Notes: a model not told the origin generated them from the sequence alone. DNA of 64,000 nt from Tatumella terrea (GCF_039523755.1 NZ_BAAAFX010000002.1:62001-126000); one strand, 5' to 3'. Positions 7,244 through 16,412 are shown, counted from the first letter of the stretch. Translations and numbers: made by a program.

Positions 7244-8338
7244 ATGCGTATCCTGCTGAGTATGATGCTGTTTTTTACCGGACTGAATGCCGCCTGTGCG
7301 GCACGGTTAGGCGATTTAGTGGATGTTGAAGGTATCCGCGGAAATCAGCTGATCGGCTATAGCTTAGTCGTCGGTCTGGACGGCACCGGCGATAAAAACC
7401 AGGTGCGATTTACCAGCCAGTCAGTAACGAATATGTTGCGCCAGTTCGGTGTGCAGCTGCCGGCGAAGGTCGATCCTAAAGTCAAAAATGTGGCAGCGGT
7501 AGCGGTGAGCGCTGTATTACCTCCCGGATATAGCCGGGGGCAGGCGATTGATGTCACCGTCTCTTCCATCGGGGATGCTAAAAGCCTGCGGGGCGGCACC
7601 CTGCTTCTGGCGCAGTTACGGGGGGCTGATGGCGAAATTTATGCGCTGGCTCAGGGAAATGTCGTTGTTGGCGGCACCCAGGCACAGGGGAATAGCGGTT
7701 CGAGTATTACGGTGAATACTCCGACGGCGGGCCTGATCCCTAACGGAGCCACGGTCGAACGAGAGATACCGACTGACTTCCAGAGTAATGACAAGGTGTA
7801 TCTGAGCCTTCATCTTCCGGAATTTAAGACGGCTAATAATATTGTGAATGCGCTGAACGGGACCTTTGGTGAGGGAACCGCCACAGCGGAAAGTGCGACC
7901 CGCATCGCGGTGAATGCCCCCCGCAGTCCCGGTGCCCGCGTGGCGTTTATGTCTGCGCTTGAAGATGTTTCGGTCACCCCAGGGCGGATGTCACCGCGGG
8001 TGGTCTTTAATTCACGTACCGGCACGGTAGTGATCGGCGAAAATGTGGTGGTACACGCCGCGGCGGTCTCTCACGGTAACCTGACGGTGACTATCCGTGA
8101 GTCGGCGAATGTCAGCCAGCCGTCGGCCCTCAGTGGCGGCCGGACGGCGGTGACCCCGCAAAGCGAATTACGGGTCAGCCAGGGCAGCGGCCACAGTGTG
8201 GTGATCCCGACCGCGACCACACTGAGAAGTATTGTGAATGCCTTAAATGGACTAGGTGCCTCCCCGGACGATATTATGTCAATACTGCAGGCGCTTCACG
8301 AAGCAGGGGCACTCGATGCCGAGCTGGTGGTGATATGA
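7244..8338 (+). CDS. lfgI: P-ring protein LfgI (FlgI homologue)
   Basis: A 364-residue periplasmic P-ring subunit, matching the E. coli length of about 365. It has a signal peptide ending near residue 19 (TGLNAACAA), then the FlgI hallmark ARLGDLVDVEGIRGNQLIGY and GLVVGLDGTGD-like GYSLVVGLDGTGDK. The C-terminus has LRSIVNALNGLGASPDDIMSILQAL. LfgA is its expected assembly chaperone. It overlaps lfgJ by 4 bases. Confidence 0.97.
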   Translation: MRILLSMMLFFTGLNAACAARLGDLVDVEGIRGNQLIGYSLVVGLDGTGDKNQVRFTSQSVTNMLRQFGVQLPAKVDPKVKNVAAVAVSAVLPPGYSRGQAIDVTVSSIGDAKSLRGGTLLLAQLRGADGEIYALAQGNVVVGGTQAQGNSGSSITVNTPTAGLIPNGATVEREIPTDFQSNDKVYLSLHLPEFKTANNIVNALNGTFGEGTATAESATRIAVNAPRSPGARVAFMSALEDVSVTPGRMSPRVVFNSRTGTVVIGENVVVHAAAVSHGNLTVTIRESANVSQPSALSGGRTAVTPQSELRVSQGSGHSVVIPTATTLRSIVNALNGLGASPDDIMSILQALHEAGALDAELVVI

Positions 8339-8709
8339 AGTTAATGCCGGCTTCCGGTCCGGGGCTGACTGAGGCGCTGTTACCCGGCGATATCGGGACA
8401 CAGCGTAAGCCTCAGAACCTGTCTCAGGCCGCAGAGCAATTTGAGAATCAGTTTCTGCGGCAGATGATTAAAGAGATGCGGCAAGCGACGCAGGCACTGG
8501 TCCCTGACTCCCCGCTGGACAGTAAGCAGCAAGGGATGTGGCGGGATTTTTATGATGATCAGCTCAGTGCTGAATTAGCGGCAACGCATTCGACCGGGCT
8601 GGCTGAAATGATCGTAAAACAGCTATCACCTGCCGTCGCCCCTTCAGATAAGGTAGCGCCGGGTCGTTCTGTCATTACAGAGACGACTACGGCGGATAAA
8701 GACGCATGA
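8335..8709 (+). CDS. lfgJ: Rod-binding protein LfgJ (FlgJ N-domain only)
   Basis: A 124-residue protein with the FlgJ rod-binding/capping domain (AAEQFENQFLRQMIKEMRQAT at residues 32-52, then a FYDDQLSAELA segment). E. coli FlgJ is about 313 residues with a C-terminal peptidoglycan hydrolase domain; that domain is absent here. There is no downstream remnant, because lfgK starts inside the stop codon (ATGA). Peptidoglycan opening for this rod must come from another enzyme; the NlpC/P60 protein at 19.4 kb in the same locus is a candidate. Confidence 0.93.
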   Translation: MKLMPASGPGLTEALLPGDIGTQRKPQNLSQAAEQFENQFLRQMIKEMRQATQALVPDSPLDSKQQGMWRDFYDDQLSAELAATHSTGLAEMIVKQLSPAVAPSDKVAPGRSVITETTTADKDA

Positions 8710-10058
8710 TGAACCTATTCACTATTGCTTCCCAGGGAGCACAGGCAGCACAGAATCAACTGTCGGTCGCGGCAGGGAATATTGCCAACCAGCAGACGGC
8801 AGGGTATTCACGTCAGCAGGTAAGCCAGAGTGCAACGGTGGTTTCTCAGACCGGCAGCGGGGTGAAAACCAGTGATGCCGCGCGGGTCACGGATCAGCAC
8901 ATCAATCAGGCACTGTGGCAGAGCCAGACGGCGGCAGGATATTATCAGTCGATGAATAGCTGGGGGACCTCCCTGGAGCAGGTGATATCGACGGACAGTA
9001 CACAACCCGGCACGCTGCTGACGACCTTTTTTAACTCATTGAGTGCGCTGACCAGTCAGCCCGACTCCACGGCGTATCGCCAGCAGTTACTGAGCAGTGC
9101 CGCCGGTGTAGCCTCCGGGTTGTCACAGACGGCAGAAACCCTGGCCGGGCAGCAATCCAGCCTCACTGACCAGCAGAGTGCGGCAACGCAACAAATTACA
9201 CAGATTTCTGCAGAGATAGCCGCGCTTAATAAGCAAATTCAGCGGGCTGGCTCCGGTGCGGAGAGTAATACTCTGCAGGACCAGCGGGATCAGCAAGTCA
9301 AATCACTCAGTAGCCTGATGTCAGTTTCTGTTGAGAAGACAGCGGAAGGAAGTTATCGCCTGACGGCGGCCAATGGTGCCACGCTGGTGGACGGGGACCA
9401 GGCGGCGACCGCGACTTCTGTGCAGAATGACCAGGGCGTCCGGCAACTCCGGCTCACTATCGGCCAGCAGACCTCCACCGTGACGGAGAATGTCGGCGGG
9501 CAACTGGGCGCGCTCTATGACTATCAACAGCAGGTCCTTTCACCGTTGCAAACCCGGGTCTCGGGATTAATGCAGTCAGTCAGCGACCAGGTGAACAGTA
9601 CCCTGGCCAAAGGGTATGACCTGAACGGCCAATCCGGGGGCGCACTGTTCTCGGTGGAAACCAGTGACAGCGGTGTGATGAGTTTAAAAACAACGGCGTT
9701 ACAGGCCAGCGAACTCGGGCTGTCGGCAAGTAAAGACAGCCCGGCAAATGGCGATAATCTGCAGGCGTTACTGGCTCTGCAGACAGCGACCGGGCAGGCA
9801 CAGAGCAGCAGCTTAGCGGATCAGGCCAGCGGCATCACCAGTAGCCTGGCACTGGCCAACAGTCAGAGCAGCAGTCAGCTGACCGCCGCCACGGCCGTGA
9901 ACGACCAGTGGCAGCAGCAACGGGACAATCTGAGCGGGGTGAATAAGGACGAAGAGGCGGTTAATCTGCAAACGTACTTACAATCTTACCAGGCCAATAT
10001 GAAAGTGATGACGGTGGGTAATCAATTGTTTGCTGATTTACTGAACGCCTTCAGTTAA
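8706..10058 (+). CDS. lfgK: Hook-filament junction protein LfgK (FlgK, HAP1)
   Basis: A 450-residue homologue of FlgK, somewhat shorter than the 547 residues of E. coli, again pointing to compact surface domains. The N-terminal motif (MMNLFTIASQGAQAAQNQL, AAGNIANQQTAGYSRQQV), the coiled-coil-like Gln-rich middle and the C-terminal helix (NLQTYLQSYQANMKVMTVGNQL) identify it. It joins hook and filament and is likely chaperoned by LfgN. The start overlaps the lfgJ stop. Confidence 0.95.
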   Translation: MMNLFTIASQGAQAAQNQLSVAAGNIANQQTAGYSRQQVSQSATVVSQTGSGVKTSDAARVTDQHINQALWQSQTAAGYYQSMNSWGTSLEQVISTDSTQPGTLLTTFFNSLSALTSQPDSTAYRQQLLSSAAGVASGLSQTAETLAGQQSSLTDQQSAATQQITQISAEIAALNKQIQRAGSGAESNTLQDQRDQQVKSLSSLMSVSVEKTAEGSYRLTAANGATLVDGDQAATATSVQNDQGVRQLRLTIGQQTSTVTENVGGQLGALYDYQQQVLSPLQTRVSGLMQSVSDQVNSTLAKGYDLNGQSGGALFSVETSDSGVMSLKTTALQASELGLSASKDSPANGDNLQALLALQTATGQAQSSSLADQASGITSSLALANSQSSSQLTAATAVNDQWQQQRDNLSGVNKDEEAVNLQTYLQSYQANMKVMTVGNQLFADLLNAFS

Positions 10059-10072
10059 CGGAGACCTATCGT

Positions 10073-10984
10073 ATGAGAATCAGTAGCCTCAGTCAGCCAC
10101 AGTGGATGTTATCTGCCCTGGAGAACGGGAACAGCCAGATCCAGAAACTCTCAGATCAGTTATCGACCCAGCAGAAGCAGTCACTCCCTTCAGAGGATCC
10201 GCTGAATGCATCGCGTACCGCGGCATTAACACAGCAGCAAGCGGTGACCGCCCAGTATCAGCAGAATATTACCACCGTCACGGGCTCACTGAGCAGTCAG
10301 GAAACCTTGCTGACCAGCATCAATAACCAGGTTCTGGCACTGCAGGATCAGTTCCGCAGCATGAATAATGCCTCGCATACCGGTGCCGAAAACCCTGGAT
10401 ATGCGGCACAGATTAGCAGTCTGACGGACGGCATTGTCAGCCTGTTAAACAGCCAGGATGCCAACGGGCATTATCTGTTCGCCGGGACCAATAATACGCA
10501 GCCGCCGGTGGTGAAGGTGGATGGTCAGTATCAGTGGCAGGGCAATGATCAGGCTCAGTCTGTTCAGGTAGGTCAGCAACAATGGATCGCCGGTAATACC
10601 ACGGTCGGCACACTGTTTTCTTCCGGGGAGGATGGGATGGGTTTCCTTAATCAGCTTTCCGCCTTACAAACCTCGCTGACGCAGACCGGCAGTGACGCGT
10701 CGCCGGACAGCGAAACACTCGGCGATTTGATCCAGCAAAGCAGTGATATCTCGGACAGGGTCAGCAGTGCGGTGGCCTCAATTGGTTCCCGGCAGAATCA
10801 GCTCACCCGGCTGACGAATGTCTATACCGATCTGACTACGGCCAATAGCGGAGTATTAAGTAGCTTACAGAGTACCGATACGGCACAGACGACTTTACAG
10901 CTGCAATCCTGGTTACAGACTGTGGAATACAGCAGTAAAGCGTACAGTCTGATGAATCAGTTCTCTTTATTTGACGAAATGTAA
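10073..10984 (+). CDS. lfgL: Hook-filament junction protein LfgL (FlgL, HAP3)
   Basis: A 303-residue homologue of FlgL. The N-terminus MRISSLSQPQWMLSALENGNSQIQKLSDQLSTQ and LPSEDPLNASRTAAL fit the flagellin-like D0/D1 helices of HAP3, and the C-terminus VYTDLTTANSGVLSSLQSTD plus a final helix completes them. It connects HAP1 to the filament. lafW follows after 2 bases. Confidence 0.94.
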   Translation: MRISSLSQPQWMLSALENGNSQIQKLSDQLSTQQKQSLPSEDPLNASRTAALTQQQAVTAQYQQNITTVTGSLSSQETLLTSINNQVLALQDQFRSMNNASHTGAENPGYAAQISSLTDGIVSLLNSQDANGHYLFAGTNNTQPPVVKVDGQYQWQGNDQAQSVQVGQQQWIAGNTTVGTLFSSGEDGMGFLNQLSALQTSLTQTGSDASPDSETLGDLIQQSSDISDRVSSAVASIGSRQNQLTRLTNVYTDLTTANSGVLSSLQSTDTAQTTLQLQSWLQTVEYSSKAYSLMNQFSLFDEM

Positions 10985-10986
10985 TC

Positions 10987-12009
10987 ATGTTATCCCCCAT
11001 TATCTCTGGCGCCCCGGGGCGCCTTCGTAGCGGTGATATCGGTACCCGTCCGGGCAGCGTCCCGGCGACAACGACGACAAATGTTATCGACGGACTCCCG
11101 CCGTCACACCGGGGGCGCCGTTTCCCGGATGAACTGCTGATCAGCCGGGATCCGCAACGCTTCAATACCTTACTGAACCAGCAAATTACGGCAGTACAGC
11201 GCGCCAGTGATTATCTCGGGGAAACGGAGGTGGCGCTGCGCCAGCTGGCCAGACCGCTGGACAGTGAAAAACGATACCGGCAATTACAGCGGGCAAGGCA
11301 GTGGGTGGCCCGACGTACTCTGCTGACGGGAGGCACGATTGACCGGAATTTCCAGCCGTGCCTCGACAGGCCGGCGCGGGTGATTTTCCAGTGCCCGCCA
11401 TTACAGGCGTTACTGTTTACGGAGCAACGGGAAGTCATTACGTTCGCGCTGGGCGAAGGGACTTTCCGGCACTGGTCCTCGCTGGTGATTGAGCCAGAGA
11501 TGCCGCTGACACAACGTATTTTCGCACTCAACAGAGTGCTGGGTCAGTCGCACATCTGGTGCCACTATGAGCTTGCTGAGCAACGCCTGCTGTTTACGGT
11601 CCCGGAAGACCGCTGGGCATTGTTAAGCCATTGGGCGGTCAGGGGAGGTGGTGTCTGTTTTCCGGCGGACAGTTTAACCCTGCTGCAACCGCAACCGCTG
11701 CTCAGTTTTGAACAGCAGCTACAGGCATTACTGACCGGCGAACCCGGTGCGATCACGCTGACGGCAGAACAGGCCGTGCGGCACCTGCAGCATGAACGAC
11801 AGAAACTGTATGCTTCACGCCAGCAGGTGGACAATCAGCTGGAACAGCGCCCGGCGCGACTGGATGCGGCAAAAGCACAATCACTGGCCGAACATTTACG
11901 TGTGCAGCTTGCAGGTTACCGTGGAGAGTATCGTGGCTTAAATCAGGCACTGGCCTGTCAGGCAAATCTGCCGCTGGCACTGGTCTGTCAGCTGGTGGAC
12001 AGCCGGTAA
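10987..12009 (+). CDS. lafW: LafW-like protein of the Flag-2 locus
   Basis: A 340-residue protein placed between lfgL and the flagellin gene. The E. coli Flag-2 locus carries lafW at this place, described there as a putative hook-associated protein. I see no signal peptide, no membrane span and no enzyme motif. The protein is Gln- and Arg-rich. Residues 1-60 look unstructured and Pro/Gly-rich, residues 60-100 and 260-340 look helical, and the centre (about 115-240) is a mixed fold with several Trp (HWSSLVIEP, HIWCHYELAEQ). Tight spacing to lfgL (2 bases) says it is co-expressed with the hook-associated genes. Function is not established from sequence; the name is by synteny. Confidence 0.7.
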   Translation: MLSPIISGAPGRLRSGDIGTRPGSVPATTTTNVIDGLPPSHRGRRFPDELLISRDPQRFNTLLNQQITAVQRASDYLGETEVALRQLARPLDSEKRYRQLQRARQWVARRTLLTGGTIDRNFQPCLDRPARVIFQCPPLQALLFTEQREVITFALGEGTFRHWSSLVIEPEMPLTQRIFALNRVLGQSHIWCHYELAEQRLLFTVPEDRWALLSHWAVRGGGVCFPADSLTLLQPQPLLSFEQQLQALLTGEPGAITLTAEQAVRHLQHERQKLYASRQQVDNQLEQRPARLDAAKAQSLAEHLRVQLAGYRGEYRGLNQALACQANLPLALVCQLVDSR

Positions 12010-12104
12010 AATAATTTTTTTTCATTCCCCCTTTATTTCCGGGATCACGCGGTCGTTTTTACTCAGTGTTATCAGGTTACTACTACTTTTAAAGGAGCCA
12101 TCAG

Positions 12105-12968
12105 ATGGCCATTACACTGTTTACAAACTCATCCGCGATGTCAGCCAGTAATGCATTGCAAAAAGCCAACTCCACGCTGTCCAGTGCCATGGAGCGTTTA
12201 GGCACCGGTAAGCGTATCAACTCGGCATCTGATGATGCGGCAGGCCTGCAGGTAGCGACCCGTTTACAGGGTCAGACCAACGGAATGGCGGTGGCTCAGC
12301 GTAATATCTCTGATGCGTCCACCATGCTGCAAACCGGTGAAGGTGCGATGGATGAAGTCAGCAACATCATGTATCGCATGAAAGACCTGGCGACTCAGGG
12401 CGCGAGTGATACCAACACCGCAGAAAGCCGTAAAGCCATCGATGCCGAGATGACCAGTCTGAATACCGAGTTGGGCAGCATTATGGGCAACACCTCGTAT
12501 GCGGGTGACAATCTGTTTACCGCTAAAGCCGATGGTACCAAGGCGAAAATGACTCAGGCGATGACCTTCCAGACCGGTTCTGAGCAAGGGGAAACCACCA
12601 GTGTCGATGTCAGCAGCCAGCTGAGTGCGGTCCAGACCAGCATCACCGGCTTATCGACCGCGTCGGTTTCCGGCGACGATGGTACCAAGAATGCAAATGC
12701 CCTGATCGATACCCTGAACACCGCGCTGGATAACGTTTCCAGCTTACGCTCTGCGTTCGGTGCTTCTATTAACGGGTTAAGCCATGCCTCGGCGAACCTG
12801 ACCAACATGAAAGATAATACCGACCAGGCGTTAGGTAACATCCAGGATGCGGACTTTGCTTCTGAAGCTTCAACCATGACCCGCAGCCAGATGCTGGCAC
12901 AGACCAGTACTTCCATGCTGAAACAATCCAACAGCATGTCCAGCCTGGTGATGAGTATCCTGGGCTAA
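12105..12968 (+). CDS. lafA: Lateral flagellin LafA
   Basis: A 287-residue flagellin, the filament subunit. It has the conserved N-terminal D0/D1 helices (ALQKANSTLSSAMERLGTG, KRINSASDDAAGLQVATRL) and C-terminal helices (NMKDNTDQALGNIQDADFAS, TRSQMLAQTSTSMLKQSNSM). Only a short central segment (about residues 140-185) remains, so the exposed D2/D3 domains of long enterobacterial FliC are missing. A strong ribosome site (AAAGGAG) precedes the ATG and codon use is biased, as expected of a highly expressed gene. It is followed by a terminator at 13023, so it can be made as its own abundant transcript. I could not recognise a convincing sigma-28 site in the 95-base leader. Confidence 0.96.
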   Translation: MAITLFTNSSAMSASNALQKANSTLSSAMERLGTGKRINSASDDAAGLQVATRLQGQTNGMAVAQRNISDASTMLQTGEGAMDEVSNIMYRMKDLATQGASDTNTAESRKAIDAEMTSLNTELGSIMGNTSYAGDNLFTAKADGTKAKMTQAMTFQTGSEQGETTSVDVSSQLSAVQTSITGLSTASVSGDDGTKNANALIDTLNTALDNVSSLRSAFGASINGLSHASANLTNMKDNTDQALGNIQDADFASEASTMTRSQMLAQTSTSMLKQSNSMSSLVMSILG

Positions 12969-13022
12969 GTGATCGCCGGTGGATCCCCGCGGGATTGACC
13001 GGAATCCTTCCTCCTGACAGGT

Positions 13023-13050
13023 AAAGCGGAAAGTTTCTTTCCGCTTTGTT
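13023..13050 (+). terminator. Terminator after lafA
   Basis: A perfect 10-bp stem (AAAGCGGAAA / TTTCCGCTTT) with a 5-base loop, followed by a T-containing run (TTTGTTGTTC). It sits between the flagellin gene and the sigma-54 promoter of lafB. Confidence 0.85.
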
Positions 13051-13085
13051 GTTCTCTCATCGACCGGTAGCGCGGTGTTAATTGT

Positions 13086-13101
13086 TGGCATGTTTATTGC
13101 T
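13086..13101 (+). promoter_or_regulatory. Sigma-54 promoter for lafB
   Basis: TGGCATGTTTATTGCT has GG at 13087 and GC at 13099 with exactly ten bases between, and a full TTGCT -12 element. The predicted start is near 13112. This helps choose the lafB start: an ATG at 13122 would leave only about 10 nt of leader, whereas 13149 leaves about 37. Confidence 0.85.
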
Positions 13102-13148
13102 TAGCTGGTTGCCCTGCGTTGATGAGTCTCTTAGCGGATGTAGCCACA

Positions 13149-14423
13149 ATGACCGATATCAGTTCCCTTGACCCGACAACACTGGCTACTCAGATGGCTG
13201 GTTACGATATCCAGGCGGCGAAGAATGCGGCGACAGCCCAACAGACGACGCTGACGACGCAGACCACGAATCTGAGTAAATTAAAGACAGCCTTAACGAC
13301 GTTTCGCAGCAGCCTTGCCAGTCTGAACACTTCGACGCAGGGGATGCTGAACAATAGCGCGACGCTCAGCCAGTCGTCGGTGGCTACCGTGACCACCACC
13401 TCACAGGCCAACCGGGGAACCTATAACCTGACCGTGAGCCAGCTGGCCTCGGCTCAGCAAACGGCTTATACCGGGCTGACCGATGACATGATGAAGCAGG
13501 CCACAGGGACACTGTCTCTGTCCGTTCAGGGGAAAAGTATGTCAGTCGATATGAGCAGTGTCTCATCGCTGGCCGACTTTGCCGATGCGGTGAATCAGTC
13601 TTCCGATAATCCGGGCGTGACGGCATCCCTGATAAAAACTGACGGCAAAGTGCAGCTGATGTTAAGCAGCGATGAAAGCGGTACCGCCAACGAAATCCAG
13701 ATGGATACTCAGCAACTGGATAGCCAGAGTGCCGGGGCATTCGGTCAGGGGACGCAAATCTCGGCGGCGCAGGATGCCAAAGTGAGCATCGGGTCGCTGG
13801 CGCTGACCAGCAGTTCAAATAAGCTGGACTCCCTTATTCAGGGCGTCACCATTAATCTGCAGTCGGTTACAACAGCGGGTACGCCGCTGACCCTGACTGT
13901 TGGCTCAGATACCAGCGGCACTCAGAGCAATTTGCAGAGTTTTGTGGATGCCTATAACACGCTGCGCAGCGTCTTAGATACTCAGGGATCCGCCAGTGGC
14001 GGTAATGACGGCTTAGTGTCGTCACTGACCACCACGCTGAACAGCCAGATCCGTACTCAGGTCAACGGACTCGATATGACCAGCTTCGGGATCACGTCGG
14101 ACAAAGATGGCAAGCTGACCTTAAACAGTGACACCCTGAAAACACAACTGGCGAAGAACCCGCAATCGATCAACACCTTTTTTAATAGCCAGGGGTTACT
14201 GACTTCCCTCGATAAAACGATGAACAGCTACCTGAGCACCAGCCAGGGCGTATTACAGAGCCGACAGGCGGTACTGGACCGTCAGCAATCGGAGTTAACC
14301 GATCGGCAGGACAAAATCACCACACGTTATAACGATGCTTACAATCGCTATTTATCACAGTTCACCCGGCTGAAAAGTTCGATGCAGGAGATGAACAGTA
14401 CGTTAAGCAGCCTTTTAAGCTGA
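13149..14423 (+). CDS. lafB: Flagellar cap protein LafB (FliD, HAP2)
   Basis: A homologue of FliD, the filament cap under which flagellin folds. The frame is open from a TTG at 13119 with an ATG at 13122, but the ATG at 13149 is preferred. It gives the family-like N-terminus MTDISSLDPTTLATQMAGYD and a sensible leader from the sigma-54 promoter; this makes 424 residues. FliD N-domain helices (KNAATAQQTTLTTQTTNLSKLKTAL) and the C-terminal domain (LQSFVDAYNTLRSVLDTQGS; SFGITSDKDGKLTLNSDTLK; coiled-coil tail near residues 370-415) are visible. Confidence 0.93.
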   Translation: MTDISSLDPTTLATQMAGYDIQAAKNAATAQQTTLTTQTTNLSKLKTALTTFRSSLASLNTSTQGMLNNSATLSQSSVATVTTTSQANRGTYNLTVSQLASAQQTAYTGLTDDMMKQATGTLSLSVQGKSMSVDMSSVSSLADFADAVNQSSDNPGVTASLIKTDGKVQLMLSSDESGTANEIQMDTQQLDSQSAGAFGQGTQISAAQDAKVSIGSLALTSSSNKLDSLIQGVTINLQSVTTAGTPLTLTVGSDTSGTQSNLQSFVDAYNTLRSVLDTQGSASGGNDGLVSSLTTTLNSQIRTQVNGLDMTSFGITSDKDGKLTLNSDTLKTQLAKNPQSINTFFNSQGLLTSLDKTMNSYLSTSQGVLQSRQAVLDRQQSELTDRQDKITTRYNDAYNRYLSQFTRLKSSMQEMNSTLSSLLS

Positions 14424-14435
14424 TGAGAATTCACT

Positions 14436-14822
14436 ATGTATGCTAACGACACCCACGGCAGTTACGATTACCAGTCTGCGGATTTAGAAAGGCAGGTTGC
14501 CACCGCGACGCCGCATCAGCTGGTACTCATTATGTTTAACGGGCTGATGGATGAGTTAATCAGGGCTAAGAGCCATATCCAGGCAAAACGTTATGCGCAA
14601 AAGGCGCAGAGTATCAATCGTTGCATCGATATTCTTAATGCGTTAAGCAGTGCGCTGAATTATGAACAGGGCGGAGAGCTGGCCAAAACACTCGCCGGGT
14701 TATATGACTACTGCGTGCGTTGCTTATACGAAGCCAGCCACCAGTTGTCCGTGGATAAGATCACTGAAGCTGAACGTTTATTAGCTGAGATTGAAGCCGG
14801 ATGGCGGGAAATGGCGCAGTAA
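14436..14822 (+). CDS. lafC: Flagellin export chaperone LafC (FliS homologue)
   Basis: A 128-residue homologue of FliS, the cytoplasmic chaperone that holds the flagellin C-terminus before export. The family pattern is clear: QVATATPHQLVLIMFNGLMDEL at residues 23-43, the central helix with QKAQSINRCIDILNALSSAL, and EQGGELAKTLAGLYDYCVRCL. It follows lafB by 12 bases and its partner lafA lies 1.5 kb upstream. Confidence 0.95.
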   Translation: MYANDTHGSYDYQSADLERQVATATPHQLVLIMFNGLMDELIRAKSHIQAKRYAQKAQSINRCIDILNALSSALNYEQGGELAKTLAGLYDYCVRCLYEASHQLSVDKITEAERLLAEIEAGWREMAQ

Positions 14823-14823
14823 G

Positions 14824-15126
14824 ATGGATAATCAGTCCCCGTCAGACACCGCGCTGGACACACTGTTAAAAACATTGTCTGCGGCTATCCGCCGCCAGGA
14901 TTGGCAGGCGTTGTCGCGCATTAATCGCCAGATTGCGGACAGCTTCCCGCGGGGCAGCCTTTCTGTCACTCAGCAGCAGCAGTTGCAGACGGCCTATCAG
15001 GCCGGGCTGGCCCAATGTCAGCGTGACGCCGACGACCTGTGGCACAAAATACAACAAACGCTGGCAGAGCGTGAAGCGATGGCAGCCTATGCCTGCTTTG
15101 CGGATCAGGACAGTTTTGCAGGATGA
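14824..15126 (+). CDS. lafD: LafD, FliT-like putative chaperone
   Basis: The frame can be read from 14791, but the ATG at 14824 begins 1 base after the lafC stop and gives 100 residues, a normal size for the FliT/LafD group. The protein is helical (LDTLLKTLSAAIRRQDWQAL; LQTAYQAGLAQCQRDADDLW). FliT-type proteins act as export chaperones for the FliD cap. The call is from position after fliS and helical character, because this family has little sequence conservation. Confidence 0.75.
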   Translation: MDNQSPSDTALDTLLKTLSAAIRRQDWQALSRINRQIADSFPRGSLSVTQQQQLQTAYQAGLAQCQRDADDLWHKIQQTLAEREAMAAYACFADQDSFAG

Positions 15127-15130
15127 ACCC

Positions 15131-16402
15131 ATGATGCCATTTCCTGTCAGCCGTCAGAGTGTTACTGCAACACAGAGCACAGGATCGGATATTTCCGTTC
15201 CTGCCGATCCCCGTACCGGAAACATGGCATTTTCGGCGGTGATGACACCGTCGTCCGGGCAGACAAAGCGCGGGGAGAAGGCCGCCGCCGTCAGTGATAC
15301 CCCGGCCGGATCGGCACCGGTAACGCCGTCAGTCAGCCCGTCCGATCAGCAGTCCTTATTTAACAGTTTACAGGCGCAGGCTGACTATCCGGCAAGCGGG
15401 CTACCTGTGACAACCGCGGCCTGCGGCAAGACCGTGGAAACCGCGGCTGAAGAAGGGCAAGCGCAGAATGTATCGCCGGCGACCGCTCTGCCGGTGTGGC
15501 TGCCGGTCAATGGCGGGAGTCGCGGGGAGAAAACCGGAAAGGCTCTCCCCGCAGAAAAACAATCGCAGGACACGTCACAGGATCCTTCCGGTGTGGTGCC
15601 GATCTTCCTGCAACCTGTCCTGCCCTCCGGGATCCCGCGCTCCCGCGAGCCATCACCGGCAGCGTCTTCATCGTTATTAACCGGCGGCGCAGTCCCGTTG
15701 CCTGCTTCAGGCGTAACAATGGAGCGCCCGCATCACACTGATCCGGCGGTCACGGCTTCTGTTGCCAGCCCCTTAGCGGCGCTGATGCCTTCCACCGTTT
15801 CAGATACCACAGATCCTGCGCCGGTAAAAGACGCAGAAGCGGCTATCGCATCACCGACGGACAGCAGTCTGTTACCGGTGTTTCACAGACTTGATGAACA
15901 TGCCGCCGGGCCGGAGCCTGCGGTCCCGGTCGCGGCGGAAAAGCCGGCACAGGCGACGGCATCGCCGGCCACTCAACTGTTCAGTCTGTCGGTCGGTCAT
16001 GAAGACCCGCGTCAGCAACAACTGACCCGCGCATTAGGTGAGCATTTACAGTGGCAGGTCAGTCAGCAGATACAGAGCGCGGAAGTGCGTCTGCACCCGG
16101 CTGAACTGGGTTCCATTGCGATCACTTTACATCTGGAGCCTGGAAAAACCGCCGTGCATCTCAGTGCCGAAATACCGGAAACTCAGCAACTTTTGCAGCA
16201 AACCGCCAGTGATCTGAAAGAAAAACTGGTCGTGACGCAGGGTGGGCAGGTACAGGTTGATGTCTCCGCGCAGGGAGATCAACAACGTCGTCAGGCTCGA
16301 CGGGAACAGCAGGAAAAACGGGGTATCAGTGTGGCAGGAAATTATTCGTTTTCTGCGGCGGCGGAAGCCCCGACCGATCAGTCCATTTTAATGACGTTAT
16401 AA
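15131..16402 (+). CDS. lafE: Hook-length control protein LafE (FliK homologue)
   Basis: FliK homologues act as a molecular ruler and switch the export gate from hook to filament substrates. The frame is open from 14933, but the ATG at 15131 has an AGGA site 8 bases upstream and starts just after lafD, giving 423 residues. Residues 1-290 are Pro/Ala/Ser/Thr-rich low complexity, as in FliK ruler regions. The C-terminal Flg_hook domain is clear from about residue 295: LHPAELGSIAITLHLE, the family's L.P..LG.. signature, then a Gln-rich tail. Confidence 0.93.
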   Translation: MMPFPVSRQSVTATQSTGSDISVPADPRTGNMAFSAVMTPSSGQTKRGEKAAAVSDTPAGSAPVTPSVSPSDQQSLFNSLQAQADYPASGLPVTTAACGKTVETAAEEGQAQNVSPATALPVWLPVNGGSRGEKTGKALPAEKQSQDTSQDPSGVVPIFLQPVLPSGIPRSREPSPAASSSLLTGGAVPLPASGVTMERPHHTDPAVTASVASPLAALMPSTVSDTTDPAPVKDAEAAIASPTDSSLLPVFHRLDEHAAGPEPAVPVAAEKPAQATASPATQLFSLSVGHEDPRQQQLTRALGEHLQWQVSQQIQSAEVRLHPAELGSIAITLHLEPGKTAVHLSAEIPETQQLLQQTASDLKEKLVVTQGGQVQVDVSAQGDQQRRQARREQQEKRGISVAGNYSFSAAAEAPTDQSILMTL

Positions 16403-16412
16403 GAGCACCTTA

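Noticed and set aside
12010..12104. Sigma-28 promoter for lafA
   Set aside because: No TAAA-N15-GCCGATAA-like pair could be aligned in the leader; one may exist with a divergent sequence, but I cannot support it.
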